Counted from the first letter of the stretch, positions 17,367-26,664 are shown. The stretch: DNA of 64,000 nt from Anaerocaecibacter muris (GCF_943192945.1 NZ_CALPCE010000001.1:248001-312000); one strand, 5' to 3'. Translations and numbers: made by a program. Notes: generated from the letters alone by a model not told the origin.

Positions 17367-17621
17367 ATGAGTTTTATAGAGCAAGCGGCAAAAGTGTTTT
17401 CAAAAACCGCGGAATTTAAATTCCAAGCGGTGCTGTTCGGGCGCGACGCGTTTTATATAGAAAGCGCGCGCCCCGTCAAGATAGACGAAACGGAAATGAT
17501 TTTCAAAGCGCCCAACGCGCTTATTTCCGTTTGCGGCGAAAATCTTGCCGTTAAGGAATTGTCGAGCGATTGTGCCGCGGTGACGGGTAAAATTACGGGA
17601 TTTACGGTGAACGATCTATGA
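17367..17621 (+). CDS. yqfC: YabP/YqfC family sporulation protein
   Basis: An 84-residue protein of the YabP/YqfC family, made in the mother cell during sporulation in Bacillus under sigma-E. The family pattern is seen in FQAVLFGRDAFYIESARPVKI and ISVCGENLAVKEL...GKITGF. The next gene, yqfD, overlaps by four bases (ATGA), the classical arrangement. A CATAAT element at 17351-17356 precedes the ATG; no convincing -35 and no Shine-Dalgarno were found. Confidence 0.85.
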   Translation: MSFIEQAAKVFSKTAEFKFQAVLFGRDAFYIESARPVKIDETEMIFKAPNALISVCGENLAVKELSSDCAAVTGKITGFTVNDL

Positions 17622-19177
17622 AAAACGTCAAACCGACAGTCGCGGACAGGGATAATAAACAACGCCGAAAAGCTGTCGCTTCGGCGACGGACAAGCGTAA
17701 AGCGGAAAAGGCGGCGGAGCGAGCGGCGCAAAAGGAACGCGAGGAGCGCGAACGGCGCAGACTGAAATCGCAACGCGATCTCGAAAACGCGCGGCGCAAA
17801 AAGATGGAAGCCGACAGGAAAGAGCGCGAGAACGCGCAGGCAAAGGCGCAACGCGATATCGAACGGCAGAGGCATAAAAACGCGGTTGCCGCAATGAAAA
17901 AGGAGCGCGAGGCGGAGCGCGCAAAACTGAAAAAAGCGCGCGAGGAGCTTGCCGCCGCTCGGCTTAAAAAGCGTAAAGCGGTTTATGCCGTGATTAAGTC
18001 CAAACTAAAAAACCTGCCCGACGGATTTAATTATCGCAATTACGGCATATTGCCGAGGACGGAGTTAGCGGTGAGCGGCGACAAAACGTCGGTCGCGGCA
18101 CGGCTGTCCGCGGCGGGTATTACGGTGAGCGATCTGCGTGCCGTGGGCGGGAAAACACGCTTTAAAATACGAAAAAAAGACATGCCCAAAGCTATTGCTA
18201 TTTTAGATGAAATGTGTTATAATTACGACGCGGGCGAGAAGTACGGCATGGGGCGCAGAATGGCGTTCTGGCTGTCGCGCGCGGGGCTTTTGCTCGGCGC
18301 GGTAGCTTCGGTCGCGGGGCTGTACATTTCATACGGATATGTTTGGCGCATAGAAATCGACGGCAACGAAAAACTGTCGGCGGCGGCAATCGAGAGCGCG
18401 CTCAACAGCGTAGGCGTGCGCGTGGGACGGAAAAAATCGGATATTGCGCCGATTGCGCCGTCCGCGCTCGACGGGCTGGAAGGCGTTGCCGACGCGTCGT
18501 GCGAAATTTCGGGCACGACGTTATACGTCCGCGTTCTCGAAGCAAAGGATTATATCGCGCACGGCAAAAACGGCGCGTATGTGTCCGATTACGACGCGAC
18601 GGTCACTCGCATAATTATGCGGAGCGGCACGGCGACGGTGGCGCGCGGCGATATAGTCAAGCGCGGCGACATGCTGGCTAACGGCGACGTGTATTCCACA
18701 AGCGGCGAACTTTTGTACACTGCGGACTGCGACGCGGAAATATACGGCAAAGTTTCCGTAACGTTCAGCGCGGACGTTTCGCGCGCGGCGGTGGAGTATC
18801 GGCGCACGGGCAAGTCGAGTAAAAAGACGGTGTTCGGTTTGTTCGGACATTCGATCGGCAAGGTTAAATCGCCTTACGCCTCGTATGAAACGGTCGCGCA
18901 CACGGCAAACTATGACGTGTTGATACCGCTGTACGTCACGACATACACGTTTTACGAAACCGCGCCCGTGGAAGCGGAACGCGACATTGACGAAGTGGCG
19001 CGCGACTATGCGACGGCAAAAATCGAAGAAATGAATTTTGCAGGCGACTTCGAGTATTCGTATAACGTAACGCAGTCTGTTGCGGGATTGTATTCCGTAC
19101 ACGTATTTTTAAGCGGCGAAGCGCTTATATCCCGCGGCGTGGAAAGAGAACAAGCCCCGCCGCAAGCAATTACATAA
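17618..19177 (+). CDS. yqfD: Sporulation protein YqfD with long charged N-terminal extension
   Basis: A 519-residue membrane protein; family members are about 400 residues. The core starts near residue 130 (NYGILPRTELAVSGDK), has a membrane helix (about 205-232, WLSRAGLLLGAVASVAGLYIS), an IEIDGNEKLSAAAIESAL domain and a large extracytoplasmic beta-rich part. Residues 1-128 are an added Lys/Arg/Glu-rich stretch without proline breaks, predicted to be a long coiled coil or single alpha-helix. In Bacillus, yqfD lies in this same gene order and belongs to the mother-cell regulon. Together with yqfC it indicates a sporulating ancestry. Confidence 0.88.
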   Translation: MKNVKPTVADRDNKQRRKAVASATDKRKAEKAAERAAQKEREERERRRLKSQRDLENARRKKMEADRKERENAQAKAQRDIERQRHKNAVAAMKKEREAERAKLKKAREELAAARLKKRKAVYAVIKSKLKNLPDGFNYRNYGILPRTELAVSGDKTSVAARLSAAGITVSDLRAVGGKTRFKIRKKDMPKAIAILDEMCYNYDAGEKYGMGRRMAFWLSRAGLLLGAVASVAGLYISYGYVWRIEIDGNEKLSAAAIESALNSVGVRVGRKKSDIAPIAPSALDGLEGVADASCEISGTTLYVRVLEAKDYIAHGKNGAYVSDYDATVTRIIMRSGTATVARGDIVKRGDMLANGDVYSTSGELLYTADCDAEIYGKVSVTFSADVSRAAVEYRRTGKSSKKTVFGLFGHSIGKVKSPYASYETVAHTANYDVLIPLYVTTYTFYETAPVEAERDIDEVARDYATAKIEEMNFAGDFEYSYNVTQSVAGLYSVHVFLSGEALISRGVEREQAPPQAIT

Positions 19178-19200
19178 ACTTCGGAGAGCGTAAAAACGTT

Positions 19201-20175
19201 TTGAAAAAGAGTATTCACAACGACGAATTGCGCGCCGTGTTCGGCGCGTATGACGCGAATATAAAGGCGTTGGAGGAGCTGTGCGGCGTGACTGTTCGCA
19301 CCGCCGCCGACAGCGTGGAAATAATCGGGAAAAATACGGAAACGGCGGAGCTTATGCTCGATAAACTTATTGCCGCCGTTCGCCGAGGCGAGCACGTCAC
19401 GCCCGACACCGTCCGCAGATATTTCGACATTTTGACGGACGATCCCGACGGGATAGAAAATATTTCCGCTCAACCCGTATGCGTAAACGCGCACGGGCAA
19501 AAAATCTACGCGAAGACGTTGCGTCAAAAAAAATTCGTGGACGCTGTAAACTCCAATCTATTGACTTTTGCGATAGGTCCGGCGGGCACGGGTAAGACCT
19601 ATCTTGCCGTTGCCATGGCGGCTAACGCCGTCAAGAAAGGACAGGCGGACAGAATAATACTCACGCGCCCCGCAATCGAGGCGGGCGAAAAATTGGGCTT
19701 TTTGCCGGGGGATCTTCAAATGAAAGTCGATCCTTACTTAAAGCCGCTGTACGACGCGCTCGGCGAAATGTTCGGCGCGGACTATACAAAACTAATCGAG
19801 CGCGGTACGGTGGAAATCGCGCCGCTCGCGTACATGCGTGGAAGAACGCTGTCGCACGCGTTTATTATTCTCGACGAAGCGCAGAACACCACGCCCGAAC
19901 AGATGAAAATGTTTTTGACTCGGTTCGGCGAAGGCAGTCGCGCCATAGTGACGGGCGACGTTACGCAAATCGACTTGCGCGGCGAACCGTCGGGGCTTGT
20001 CGAAGCGGAACAGGTTTTAAAGGACGTGGACGGCATAGCGTTTGTGCGGCTGTCGGAAGACGACGTAGTGCGGCACGGGCTTGTTATGAAAATAGTCAAA
20101 GCGTACAATAATTACAACAGACAGACAACTCAAAGGAGAAATCATGCGGGAAGCGGAAAAACCGAACGACAATAG
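19201..20175 (+). CDS. phoH: PhoH-like ATPase
   Basis: A 324-residue P-loop ATPase of the PhoH/YbeZ family, thought to act with YbeY in rRNA or RNA processing. Visible: an N-terminal KH-like part (residues 1-100), Walker A AIGPAGTGKTYLAVA, the LTRPAIEAGEKLGFLPGD motif and Walker B FIILDEAQNTTPEQ. The start appears to be TTG at 19201, because no ATG or GTG exists in frame after the yqfD stop; GGAG at 19183-19186 is unusually far (14 bases). The pgpH gene starts inside its 3' end (32-base overlap). Confidence 0.93.
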   Translation: MKKSIHNDELRAVFGAYDANIKALEELCGVTVRTAADSVEIIGKNTETAELMLDKLIAAVRRGEHVTPDTVRRYFDILTDDPDGIENISAQPVCVNAHGQKIYAKTLRQKKFVDAVNSNLLTFAIGPAGTGKTYLAVAMAANAVKKGQADRIILTRPAIEAGEKLGFLPGDLQMKVDPYLKPLYDALGEMFGADYTKLIERGTVEIAPLAYMRGRTLSHAFIILDEAQNTTPEQMKMFLTRFGEGSRAIVTGDVTQIDLRGEPSGLVEAEQVLKDVDGIAFVRLSEDDVVRHGLVMKIVKAYNNYNRQTTQRRNHAGSGKTERQ

Positions 20176-21613
20176 CGCAACGTCATACGAACCGCCGCGC
20201 GGCGCGTACTTTTGGCTTGCGGGAATTTTTGCGATAGTTTTCGCCGTTATTTACATAACGCTCGTATTGTTTGTGCACTTCGTAAGTCCGGGTAAGGGCA
20301 TATTCGGCATGAACGATACGGAAGCATACACGCTGTACGTATTCGTATTTGCGTTTTTTCTTGTCGCGCTGTACGTGTATATGGTCGTATCGCGCAAAGA
20401 ATTACTGTTTTCGTTAAAACGCGCGGGCGCGTTAATGGCTATATTTACTTTTGTAGTAGTCGTGAATATAGTTGTGGTCGCGTTCAATCCGTACTTGATA
20501 TGCGTCGCGCTTACGTCAATGCTTGTGTTGCCGTTTTCCAAACGGAGCGACGCGTTTGTCCTTAATGCGTTTTCGTGCTGGATTTCGTCGTTCGTGTTAA
20601 TAGCTACGCTCGATTACAGTCAATTTCCCGCCGTTGCGTTTACTCTGCTCGCGGGCATGATTTGCGGCGCGGTCGCAACGTATTCGTTCCCGTCGGACAT
20701 GACGCGCGCCGTGTCTGTATTGCGTTCGTTCGTTACGGGCGTTGTCACGTTGTTGGTGTACGGCGTGTTGCTGTCCACGTACAAGCTCGACTTTAAACCG
20801 TTTTTCGATAACGTCATGTATATAGGTTTTTCGGTCGCGGGCGAACTGTTGCTTACAGCGGTTATCGAGCCTATTATCGAGTGGATTTTCAATCTTACGA
20901 GCGACTATAAACTTATGGAGCTTACCAACCACAAAGCGCCGCTTATTCGCAGGTTGAGCACGGAAGCTCCCGGAACGTTTAACCACTGTTTGGCGGTAGC
21001 CAACTTTGCCGAAATCTGCGCCGATGCAATAGGCGAGGATACTTATCTTGCGCGCGCGTGCGCTTACTATCACGACGTAGGCAAGCTCAATAACGTCGAA
21101 TATTTTACCGAAAATCAGGCGGGCTACAACCCTCACGACGAAATTCTGCCCGAGGTGTCCGCGGAAATTATTCGCAAGCACACGGTCGACGGATACGAGC
21201 TGTGCAAAAAGTACCGCATACCCGAGGAAGTGGCGCGCGTTACGATAGAACATCACGGCACATTGCCGATTATGTACTTTTTCAATAAAGCGAAGTCTCT
21301 TACCGACGGCGACGTCGATATGGACGAATACCGCTATTACGGCGAAATCCCCACGGGCAAGATAGGCGCGATCATCATGATTTGCGATTCCGCGGAAGCG
21401 GCGATCCGCGCCATGGACAACCCGACGGGCGAAAAGGTGGACAAGCTGTTGCGCGGCATGATTGACGAGCGGTTAAAGCTCGGACAGTTCGACAACTGCG
21501 AAATAACGATGAAAGACTTGACGGCGATACGCGAGGCGATTGTCGGCGCGTTCGGCGGATTGTTCCACAAACGCATAAAATACAATATCGGACGCGGCGG
21601 CATAAATGTTTAA
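20144..21613 (+). CDS. pgpH: PgpH-type c-di-AMP phosphodiesterase lacking the extracellular domain
   Basis: A 489-residue membrane HD phosphodiesterase (YqfF/PgpH) predicted to hydrolyse c-di-AMP. Several membrane helices occupy residues 23-250, and an HD domain follows with NHCLAVA (His281), YYHDVGK (His310-Asp311), ENQAGYNPHDEI and TIEHHGT, all as in the family. Standard PgpH is about 700 residues because a large extracellular 7TMR-HDED domain sits after the first helix; it is absent here. AGGAG precedes the ATG inside phoH. With CdaA at 7770 it gives the cell both ends of c-di-AMP turnover. Confidence 0.9.
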   Translation: MREAEKPNDNSATSYEPPRGAYFWLAGIFAIVFAVIYITLVLFVHFVSPGKGIFGMNDTEAYTLYVFVFAFFLVALYVYMVVSRKELLFSLKRAGALMAIFTFVVVVNIVVVAFNPYLICVALTSMLVLPFSKRSDAFVLNAFSCWISSFVLIATLDYSQFPAVAFTLLAGMICGAVATYSFPSDMTRAVSVLRSFVTGVVTLLVYGVLLSTYKLDFKPFFDNVMYIGFSVAGELLLTAVIEPIIEWIFNLTSDYKLMELTNHKAPLIRRLSTEAPGTFNHCLAVANFAEICADAIGEDTYLARACAYYHDVGKLNNVEYFTENQAGYNPHDEILPEVSAEIIRKHTVDGYELCKKYRIPEEVARVTIEHHGTLPIMYFFNKAKSLTDGDVDMDEYRYYGEIPTGKIGAIIMICDSAEAAIRAMDNPTGEKVDKLLRGMIDERLKLGQFDNCEITMKDLTAIREAIVGAFGGLFHKRIKYNIGRGGINV

Positions 21614-22940
21614 ACTCACGGGAGAAGTGCAAGCGGGATTCAACAGGCTTGCGGGAATTATTTTTCACATGCTCAAACTCAAAGGCGACGCAACCGTCGA
21701 TATAGCGGTTACGGACGACGCGAGTATGCGCGAACTTAACAAGACGACGCGCGGCGTGGACGGCACGACGGACGTGTTGAGTTATCCCGCGCTCGACAGG
21801 ATAGTCGATTTTACGCGAAAAAATTATCCTAACGATTACGACGAGCAGCAAAAAGCTGTCGTTTTGGGCGAAATAGCCATAAACCTCGACGCGGCGGCGC
21901 GTCAGGCGGAGGAGTACGGCACGGGCGCGCGCGAGGTCAATTATTTGTTCGTGCACGGCATGTTGCACTTGCTCGGTTACGATCATATCGACGAAAACGA
22001 CAAAGCGAAAATGCGCGAACTCGAAGAAGCTGCGCTCGCCGAACAGGATAAATCGGTAGTGGTCGCGGTTGTCGGCAGACCAAACGCGGGCAAGTCGTCC
22101 ATAGTAAACGCGATAGTAGGCGAAAAAGTTTCCATAGTTTCGCCCAAGCCGCAAACGACGCGCGACAGAATAACGGGGATTTGCACCGAGGGTAGCAGGC
22201 AGATAATATTCCTCGACACCCCGGGTATGTTTAAACCGCGCACCAAACTGGACGAACACATGGACAAAAGCATACGAAGCTCGCTCGGCGGCGACGCTGA
22301 TGTTGTACTGGTGGTGCTCGACAGCACGAAAGGCATGACCGAGGCGGACGAAAAACTTATAACCGAACGGCTTAAATGCAAAGCGCCGCTGTATATAGCG
22401 GTAAACAAAACCGACTTAAAGGGTTACGACGGCGTTTATCCCATTTTGGAAAAACTAAACCCGCTCATGACGCGGGGCGAGGGTAAGTCCGTCAAGGACG
22501 TTATCCCCACAAGCTGTAAAACGGGCAGAAATATAGACGTGCTTAAAGCCGCGCTGTTCGAGGAGTGCAAGGACGGCGGGTTCTTATTTCCGGCGGACGA
22601 GTATACAGACAGACCCGTTAAGTTTTTAATAGCGGAAACGGTGCGCGAAAAGGCGTTGTTGTTTTTGCAGGACGAAATCCCGCACGGCGTGGGGGTAAGC
22701 GTCAGACAGGTGGACGAATCGGCGCAACCCATACGCATTTCGTGCGACGTGATAGTCGACAAGCAGTCGCATAAACAAATAGCGATTGGCGACGGCGGAG
22801 AAATGATAAAACGCATAGGTCAGTCGGCGCGGCGCGACATCGAGCGCATGCTCGGCGAGTCCGTTTACCTCGAACTGTTTGTCAAGGTGCGCACGGGCTG
22901 GCGCGATCGATCGGACATACTCAAAGACATAGGTTATTAG
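21606..22940 (+). CDS. YbeY-Era fusion: rRNA endoribonuclease plus ribosome-assembly GTPase
   Basis: One 444-residue reading frame joins two normally separate proteins. Residues 1-148 are YbeY: LSYPALDR, LGEIAINLD and the zinc-binding HGMLHLLGYDH (His117, His121, His127), which matures 16S rRNA. Residues about 150-444 are Era: G1 GRPNAGKSS (157-165), PQTTRDRI, G3 DTPG (204-207), G4 NKTD, and the C-terminal KH domain (GDGGEMIKRIG, WRDRSDILKDIGY), which binds the 16S 3' end. There is no stop or start signal at the junction (EAALAEQDKSVVVAVVG). The start overlaps pgpH by 8 bases. In Bacillus, ybeY and era are separated by dgkA and cdd, both missing here. Confidence 0.93.
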   Translation: MFKLTGEVQAGFNRLAGIIFHMLKLKGDATVDIAVTDDASMRELNKTTRGVDGTTDVLSYPALDRIVDFTRKNYPNDYDEQQKAVVLGEIAINLDAAARQAEEYGTGAREVNYLFVHGMLHLLGYDHIDENDKAKMRELEEAALAEQDKSVVVAVVGRPNAGKSSIVNAIVGEKVSIVSPKPQTTRDRITGICTEGSRQIIFLDTPGMFKPRTKLDEHMDKSIRSSLGGDADVVLVVLDSTKGMTEADEKLITERLKCKAPLYIAVNKTDLKGYDGVYPILEKLNPLMTRGEGKSVKDVIPTSCKTGRNIDVLKAALFEECKDGGFLFPADEYTDRPVKFLIAETVREKALLFLQDEIPHGVGVSVRQVDESAQPIRISCDVIVDKQSHKQIAIGDGGEMIKRIGQSARRDIERMLGESVYLELFVKVRTGWRDRSDILKDIGY

Positions 22941-22993
22941 TCGCGGCGCATATTTTCTTTGCCGATATGCAAAATAACGGTGGAGGGATTATT

Positions 22994-23101
22994 ATGGAAA
23001 ACGACGAAAAGATGTTTTGGGATTTGTTTTGCTCGACGGGCGAACCGCGGTACTATTCCATGTATGTAAAAGAACGCGAAAAATCCAACGAAAAGCGTTA
23101 G
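22994..23101 (+). CDS. yqzL: YqzL-like microprotein
   Basis: A 35-residue protein with GGAGGG just before the ATG. Its MFWDLFCSTGEPRYYSMYVKER segment matches the pattern of YqzL, a tiny protein encoded between era and recO in Bacillus. The position is the same here. The function of YqzL is unknown. Confidence 0.72.
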   Translation: MENDEKMFWDLFCSTGEPRYYSMYVKEREKSNEKR

Positions 23102-23140
23102 GATATACCAAGCAAAAGTTTTCGCGGAAAAGAGGGCGCA

Positions 23141-23779
23141 ATGATTGATTTTACCGATAAATGCGTTACGCTTAAAATAAGCGATTACCGCGAAAACGAC
23201 AGGCTGGCAAAAGTGCTTACCGCAGAGCACGGTATGGTTACCGTGTTGCTTCGCGGCGTGAAAAAAGCGAAAGCAAAGTTAAAACCGTTTGCGCAGGAGT
23301 TTACCGTTTACGACGCTCGGCTCACAGCCAATAAGGGCGCGTTCTTGACGGTTATAGACCCGTTCCTGATAAGCGACGGTTTTTTGCTTTGCGCGGACTT
23401 GAAAGTTTTTACCGCGGCTTCGGTCGCGGCGGAAGCGACGGTTGCGGCGCTCGGCGACGAGCAAACGCACGCGCCCGTGTTTTTGGAATTTTTAAAGCTG
23501 TTGCAGGCGTTGCGCCCCGATTGCGACCCGTACTATCAGGCGGCGGTATACATGACGCGGCTGTTGGAGCTTACGGGGTTTTTCAGAGAATATACATACG
23601 TCGGCGGCGAGCCGACTTCGCCCGTGCAAATGCTCGGCTATGCGCAACGCAACGGTTACGAGCAGGCGAGCGACAGGGATCTGTCGCGCCGCGCGCTCAA
23701 ATTCGTGTGCGGCGAGTTTCAACGCAACTTCGACATCGGGCTTAAAAGCGTGGACTCGATAGATTTATACGGAAAATAG
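23141..23779 (+). CDS. recO: DNA repair protein RecO
   Basis: RecO loads RecA on single-stranded DNA with RecR and anneals complementary strands. The 212-residue protein has the N-terminal OB fold (LKISDYRENDRLAKVLTAEHGMVTVLLRG) and a helical C-terminal domain. Many Firmicutes RecO proteins are 240-260 residues and carry a CxxC...CxxC zinc finger; no such pairs are present here, and the protein is correspondingly short. It follows yqzL in the standard Firmicutes order. Confidence 0.88.
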   Translation: MIDFTDKCVTLKISDYRENDRLAKVLTAEHGMVTVLLRGVKKAKAKLKPFAQEFTVYDARLTANKGAFLTVIDPFLISDGFLLCADLKVFTAASVAAEATVAALGDEQTHAPVFLEFLKLLQALRPDCDPYYQAAVYMTRLLELTGFFREYTYVGGEPTSPVQMLGYAQRNGYEQASDRDLSRRALKFVCGEFQRNFDIGLKSVDSIDLYGK

Positions 23780-23952
23780 CGAAGGGCTTTTACGCGTGCG
23801 ACAAAACGCTGCAAAATTCGACCTAATAGTTGCGGGCAAATACGGCAAAATCCTCTAAAAATTGCAAAAAGTTGTAAAATTGCTTGCTTTTTCTATTTAT
23901 TTTTGTTAAACTACTTTGTGGACAAAAACTATATTCAAGGAGAATAAAAACA

Positions 23953-26598
23953 ATGGCAAAAAAGTACTGTTATCTTTTTACCGAAGGTAACGCCAAAATG
24001 CGCGAGCTTTTGGGCGGCAAGGGCGCGAACCTCGCCGAAATGACTAACATCGGCTTGCCCGTACCCCAAGGCTTCACTATTTCCACCGAGGCGTGCACCC
24101 AGTACTATGAAGACGGTCGTAAAATAAACGACGATATTCAGAAAGAAATAATGACCTACATCGACAAGATGGAGAAGATCTGCGGCAAAAAGTTCGGAGA
24201 CAAAGAGAATCCTTTGCTTGTTTCCGTGCGAAGCGGCGCGAGAGCGTCCATGCCCGGCATGATGGACACCATTCTCAACCTCGGTCTTAACGAGGACGTT
24301 GTAAATACCATTGCCACCAAGTCGGGCAACCCCCGTTGGGCGTGGGACTGCTACCGCCGTTTTATCCAGATGTTCTCGGACGTTGTTATGGAAGTCGGCA
24401 AAAAATACTTTGAAAAACTCATCGACAAGATGAAGGAAGAAAAGGGCGTGGAGTTCGACGTGGACTTGACTGCGGACGACCTTAAAGCTCTTGCTCATCA
24501 GTTTAAAGCGGAATACAAAAACCAGCTCGGCAAAGAGTTCCCCAACGACCCGAAAGAACAGTTGTTCGAGGCTATCAAAGCCGTTTTCCGTTCGTGGGAC
24601 AACCCCCGCGCAAACATTTACCGCATGGACCACGACATTCCGTATTCGTGGGGCACGGCAGTCAACGTCCAGATGATGGCTTTCGGCAACATGGGCGACG
24701 ATTGCGGCACGGGCGTTGCGTTCACGCGTAACCCCGCCACGGGCGAAAAAGGTCTTATGGGCGAGTTCCTTATGAACGCGCAGGGCGAAGACGTCGTTGC
24801 AGGCGTTCGCACGCCGATGCCCATTTCCAAAATGGCGGAAGTTCTTCCCGACGTTTACAAGCAGTTCTTGCAGGTTTGCAACACGCTCGAAAACCATTAC
24901 CGCGACATGCAGGACATGGAGTTCACTATCGAGCAGGGCAAGTTGTACATGCTCCAAACCCGTAACGGCAAGCGCACCGCCGCCGCCGCTATCAAGATCG
25001 CTTGCGACCTTATCGACGAAAAAATGATTTCCGAGCAGGAAGCGTTGATGCAGATCGACGCCAAATCGCTCGATATGCTTTTGCACCCGCAGTTCGACCC
25101 GAAAGCGCTCAAAGCCGCCGACAAGAGCAATGTAGTCGGCAAAGGCATTGCGGCGTCCCCCGGCGCGGCGGCAGGCTCTATCGTATTTACTGCGGAAGAC
25201 GCGGTTATCGAGGGCAAAAAAGGCAACAAGGTTGTTCTTGTCCGTTTGGAAACCAGCCCCGAGGACATCGAGGGCATGAAGTACGCACAGGGTATTCTTA
25301 CCGTTCGCGGCGGACAGACTTCGCACGCGGCGGTCGTTGCGCGCGGCATGGGAACTTGCTGCGTGTCCGGTTGCGGCGACATCAAGATGGACGAGGAAAA
25401 CAAGCGTTTCACCCTCGGCGGCAAGGTTTACAAAGAGGGCGACGCGCTGTCTTTGGACGGATCTACGGGCAACATTTACGACATAATGATCCCCACGGTT
25501 CCCGCCGACCCCAACTCCGGCTACTTCGGCAGAATTATGTCGCTTGCCGATAAATACAAAGCGCTCGGCGTTCGCACCAATGCGGACACCCCCAACGACG
25601 CGAAACAAGCCGCGGCGTTCGGCGCGCAGGGTATCGGTCTTTGCCGTACCGAGCACATGTTCTTCGAGCCGACGCGTATCGGCGCGTTCCGCGAAATGAT
25701 CTGCTCGGACACCGTCGAAGAACGCGAAGCGGCGCTCGCCAAAATCGAGCCCATGCAACAAGCAGACTTCGAGGGACTTATGGAAGCGCTCGAAGGTCAG
25801 CCCGTTACAATCCGTTTCCTCGATCCGCCTCTGCACGAGTTCGTTCCGACCGACGATGCGGACATTGCGGCGCTTGCCAAAACGCAGGGCAAGACCGTTG
25901 CACAAATCAAACAGCTTATATCCGACTTGCACGAGTTTAACCCGATGATGGGTCACCGCGGTTGCCGCCTTACGGTCACGTATCCCGAAATTGCGGTTAT
26001 GCAGACCAAAGCGGTTATCAAAGCCGCAATCGCGGTGCAGAAACGTCATCCCAAGTGGAAAGTCGTTCCCGAAATCATGATACCGCTTACCGGCGAAGTC
26101 AAAGAAATGGCGTTCGTTAAAAAGACGGTTGTCAACACTGCGGACGAAGTTATCAAGGCGTCGGGCGTCAACCTTAAATACGAAGTCGGGACCATGATAG
26201 AAATCCCGCGCGCGGCGCTCACCGCCGACGAGATCGCCAAGGAAGCGGAATTCTTCTGCTTCGGCACCAACGACCTCACGCAAATGACGTTCGGGTTCAG
26301 CCGCGACGACGCGGGCAAGTTCTTGCCTAGCTACTATGCCAACAAGATTTACGAGTTCGACCCGTTTGCAAAGCTCGACACGGTAGGCGTCGGTAAGCTC
26401 ATGGAAACAGCGGTCAAGCTCGGCAAGGGCGAACGCAAAACACTGCATTGCGGTATCTGCGGCGAACACGGCGGCGATCCTTCGTCTATCGAGTTCTGCC
26501 ACGCGATAGGTTTGGACTATGTGTCCTGCTCGCCGTACCGCGTGCCTATCGCCAGACTTGCCGCAGCGCAAGCTAACATCAAAAATCCGAGAAAGTAA
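23953..26598 (+). CDS. ppdK: Pyruvate, phosphate dikinase
   Basis: Interconverts pyruvate, ATP and phosphate with PEP, AMP and PPi; in anaerobes it often runs in the glycolytic direction. The 881-residue protein has the ATP-grasp half (residues 1-340, with VSVRSGARASMPGMMDT), the swivelling phosphohistidine domain GGQTSHAAVVARGMG (His458) and the PEP/pyruvate TIM barrel with GLCRTEHMFFE and CGICGEHGGDPSS (catalytic Cys836). The ATG at 23953 follows AGGAG at about 23939. Codon use is visibly different from its neighbours (more ATC, AAC and AAG), fitting very high expression. Confidence 0.97.
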   Translation: MAKKYCYLFTEGNAKMRELLGGKGANLAEMTNIGLPVPQGFTISTEACTQYYEDGRKINDDIQKEIMTYIDKMEKICGKKFGDKENPLLVSVRSGARASMPGMMDTILNLGLNEDVVNTIATKSGNPRWAWDCYRRFIQMFSDVVMEVGKKYFEKLIDKMKEEKGVEFDVDLTADDLKALAHQFKAEYKNQLGKEFPNDPKEQLFEAIKAVFRSWDNPRANIYRMDHDIPYSWGTAVNVQMMAFGNMGDDCGTGVAFTRNPATGEKGLMGEFLMNAQGEDVVAGVRTPMPISKMAEVLPDVYKQFLQVCNTLENHYRDMQDMEFTIEQGKLYMLQTRNGKRTAAAAIKIACDLIDEKMISEQEALMQIDAKSLDMLLHPQFDPKALKAADKSNVVGKGIAASPGAAAGSIVFTAEDAVIEGKKGNKVVLVRLETSPEDIEGMKYAQGILTVRGGQTSHAAVVARGMGTCCVSGCGDIKMDEENKRFTLGGKVYKEGDALSLDGSTGNIYDIMIPTVPADPNSGYFGRIMSLADKYKALGVRTNADTPNDAKQAAAFGAQGIGLCRTEHMFFEPTRIGAFREMICSDTVEEREAALAKIEPMQQADFEGLMEALEGQPVTIRFLDPPLHEFVPTDDADIAALAKTQGKTVAQIKQLISDLHEFNPMMGHRGCRLTVTYPEIAVMQTKAVIKAAIAVQKRHPKWKVVPEIMIPLTGEVKEMAFVKKTVVNTADEVIKASGVNLKYEVGTMIEIPRAALTADEIAKEAEFFCFGTNDLTQMTFGFSRDDAGKFLPSYYANKIYEFDPFAKLDTVGVGKLMETAVKLGKGERKTLHCGICGEHGGDPSSIEFCHAIGLDYVSCSPYRVPIARLAAAQANIKNPRK

Positions 26599-26618
26599 TT
26601 AAAAATCCGGATTTCGAT

Positions 26619-26655
26619 AAAGCCGAAACGCCCTATAAAAGCTGTTTCGGCTTTT
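26619..26655 (+). terminator. Probable terminator after ppdK
   Basis: AAAGCCGAAAC (26619-26629) pairs with GTTTCGGCTTT (26644-26654), an 11-bp stem with a 14-base loop. The T-run is only four bases before GG, so termination may be partial and allow read-through into dgt. Confidence 0.6.
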
Positions 26656-26664
26656 GGAATACTT

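Noticed and set aside
23935-26571. Very long open frame (878 codons) antisense to ppdK
   Set aside because: It mirrors the biased codons of ppdK, has no family resemblance, no promoter or ribosome site, and an Arg/His/Phe-rich composition typical of a shadow frame.
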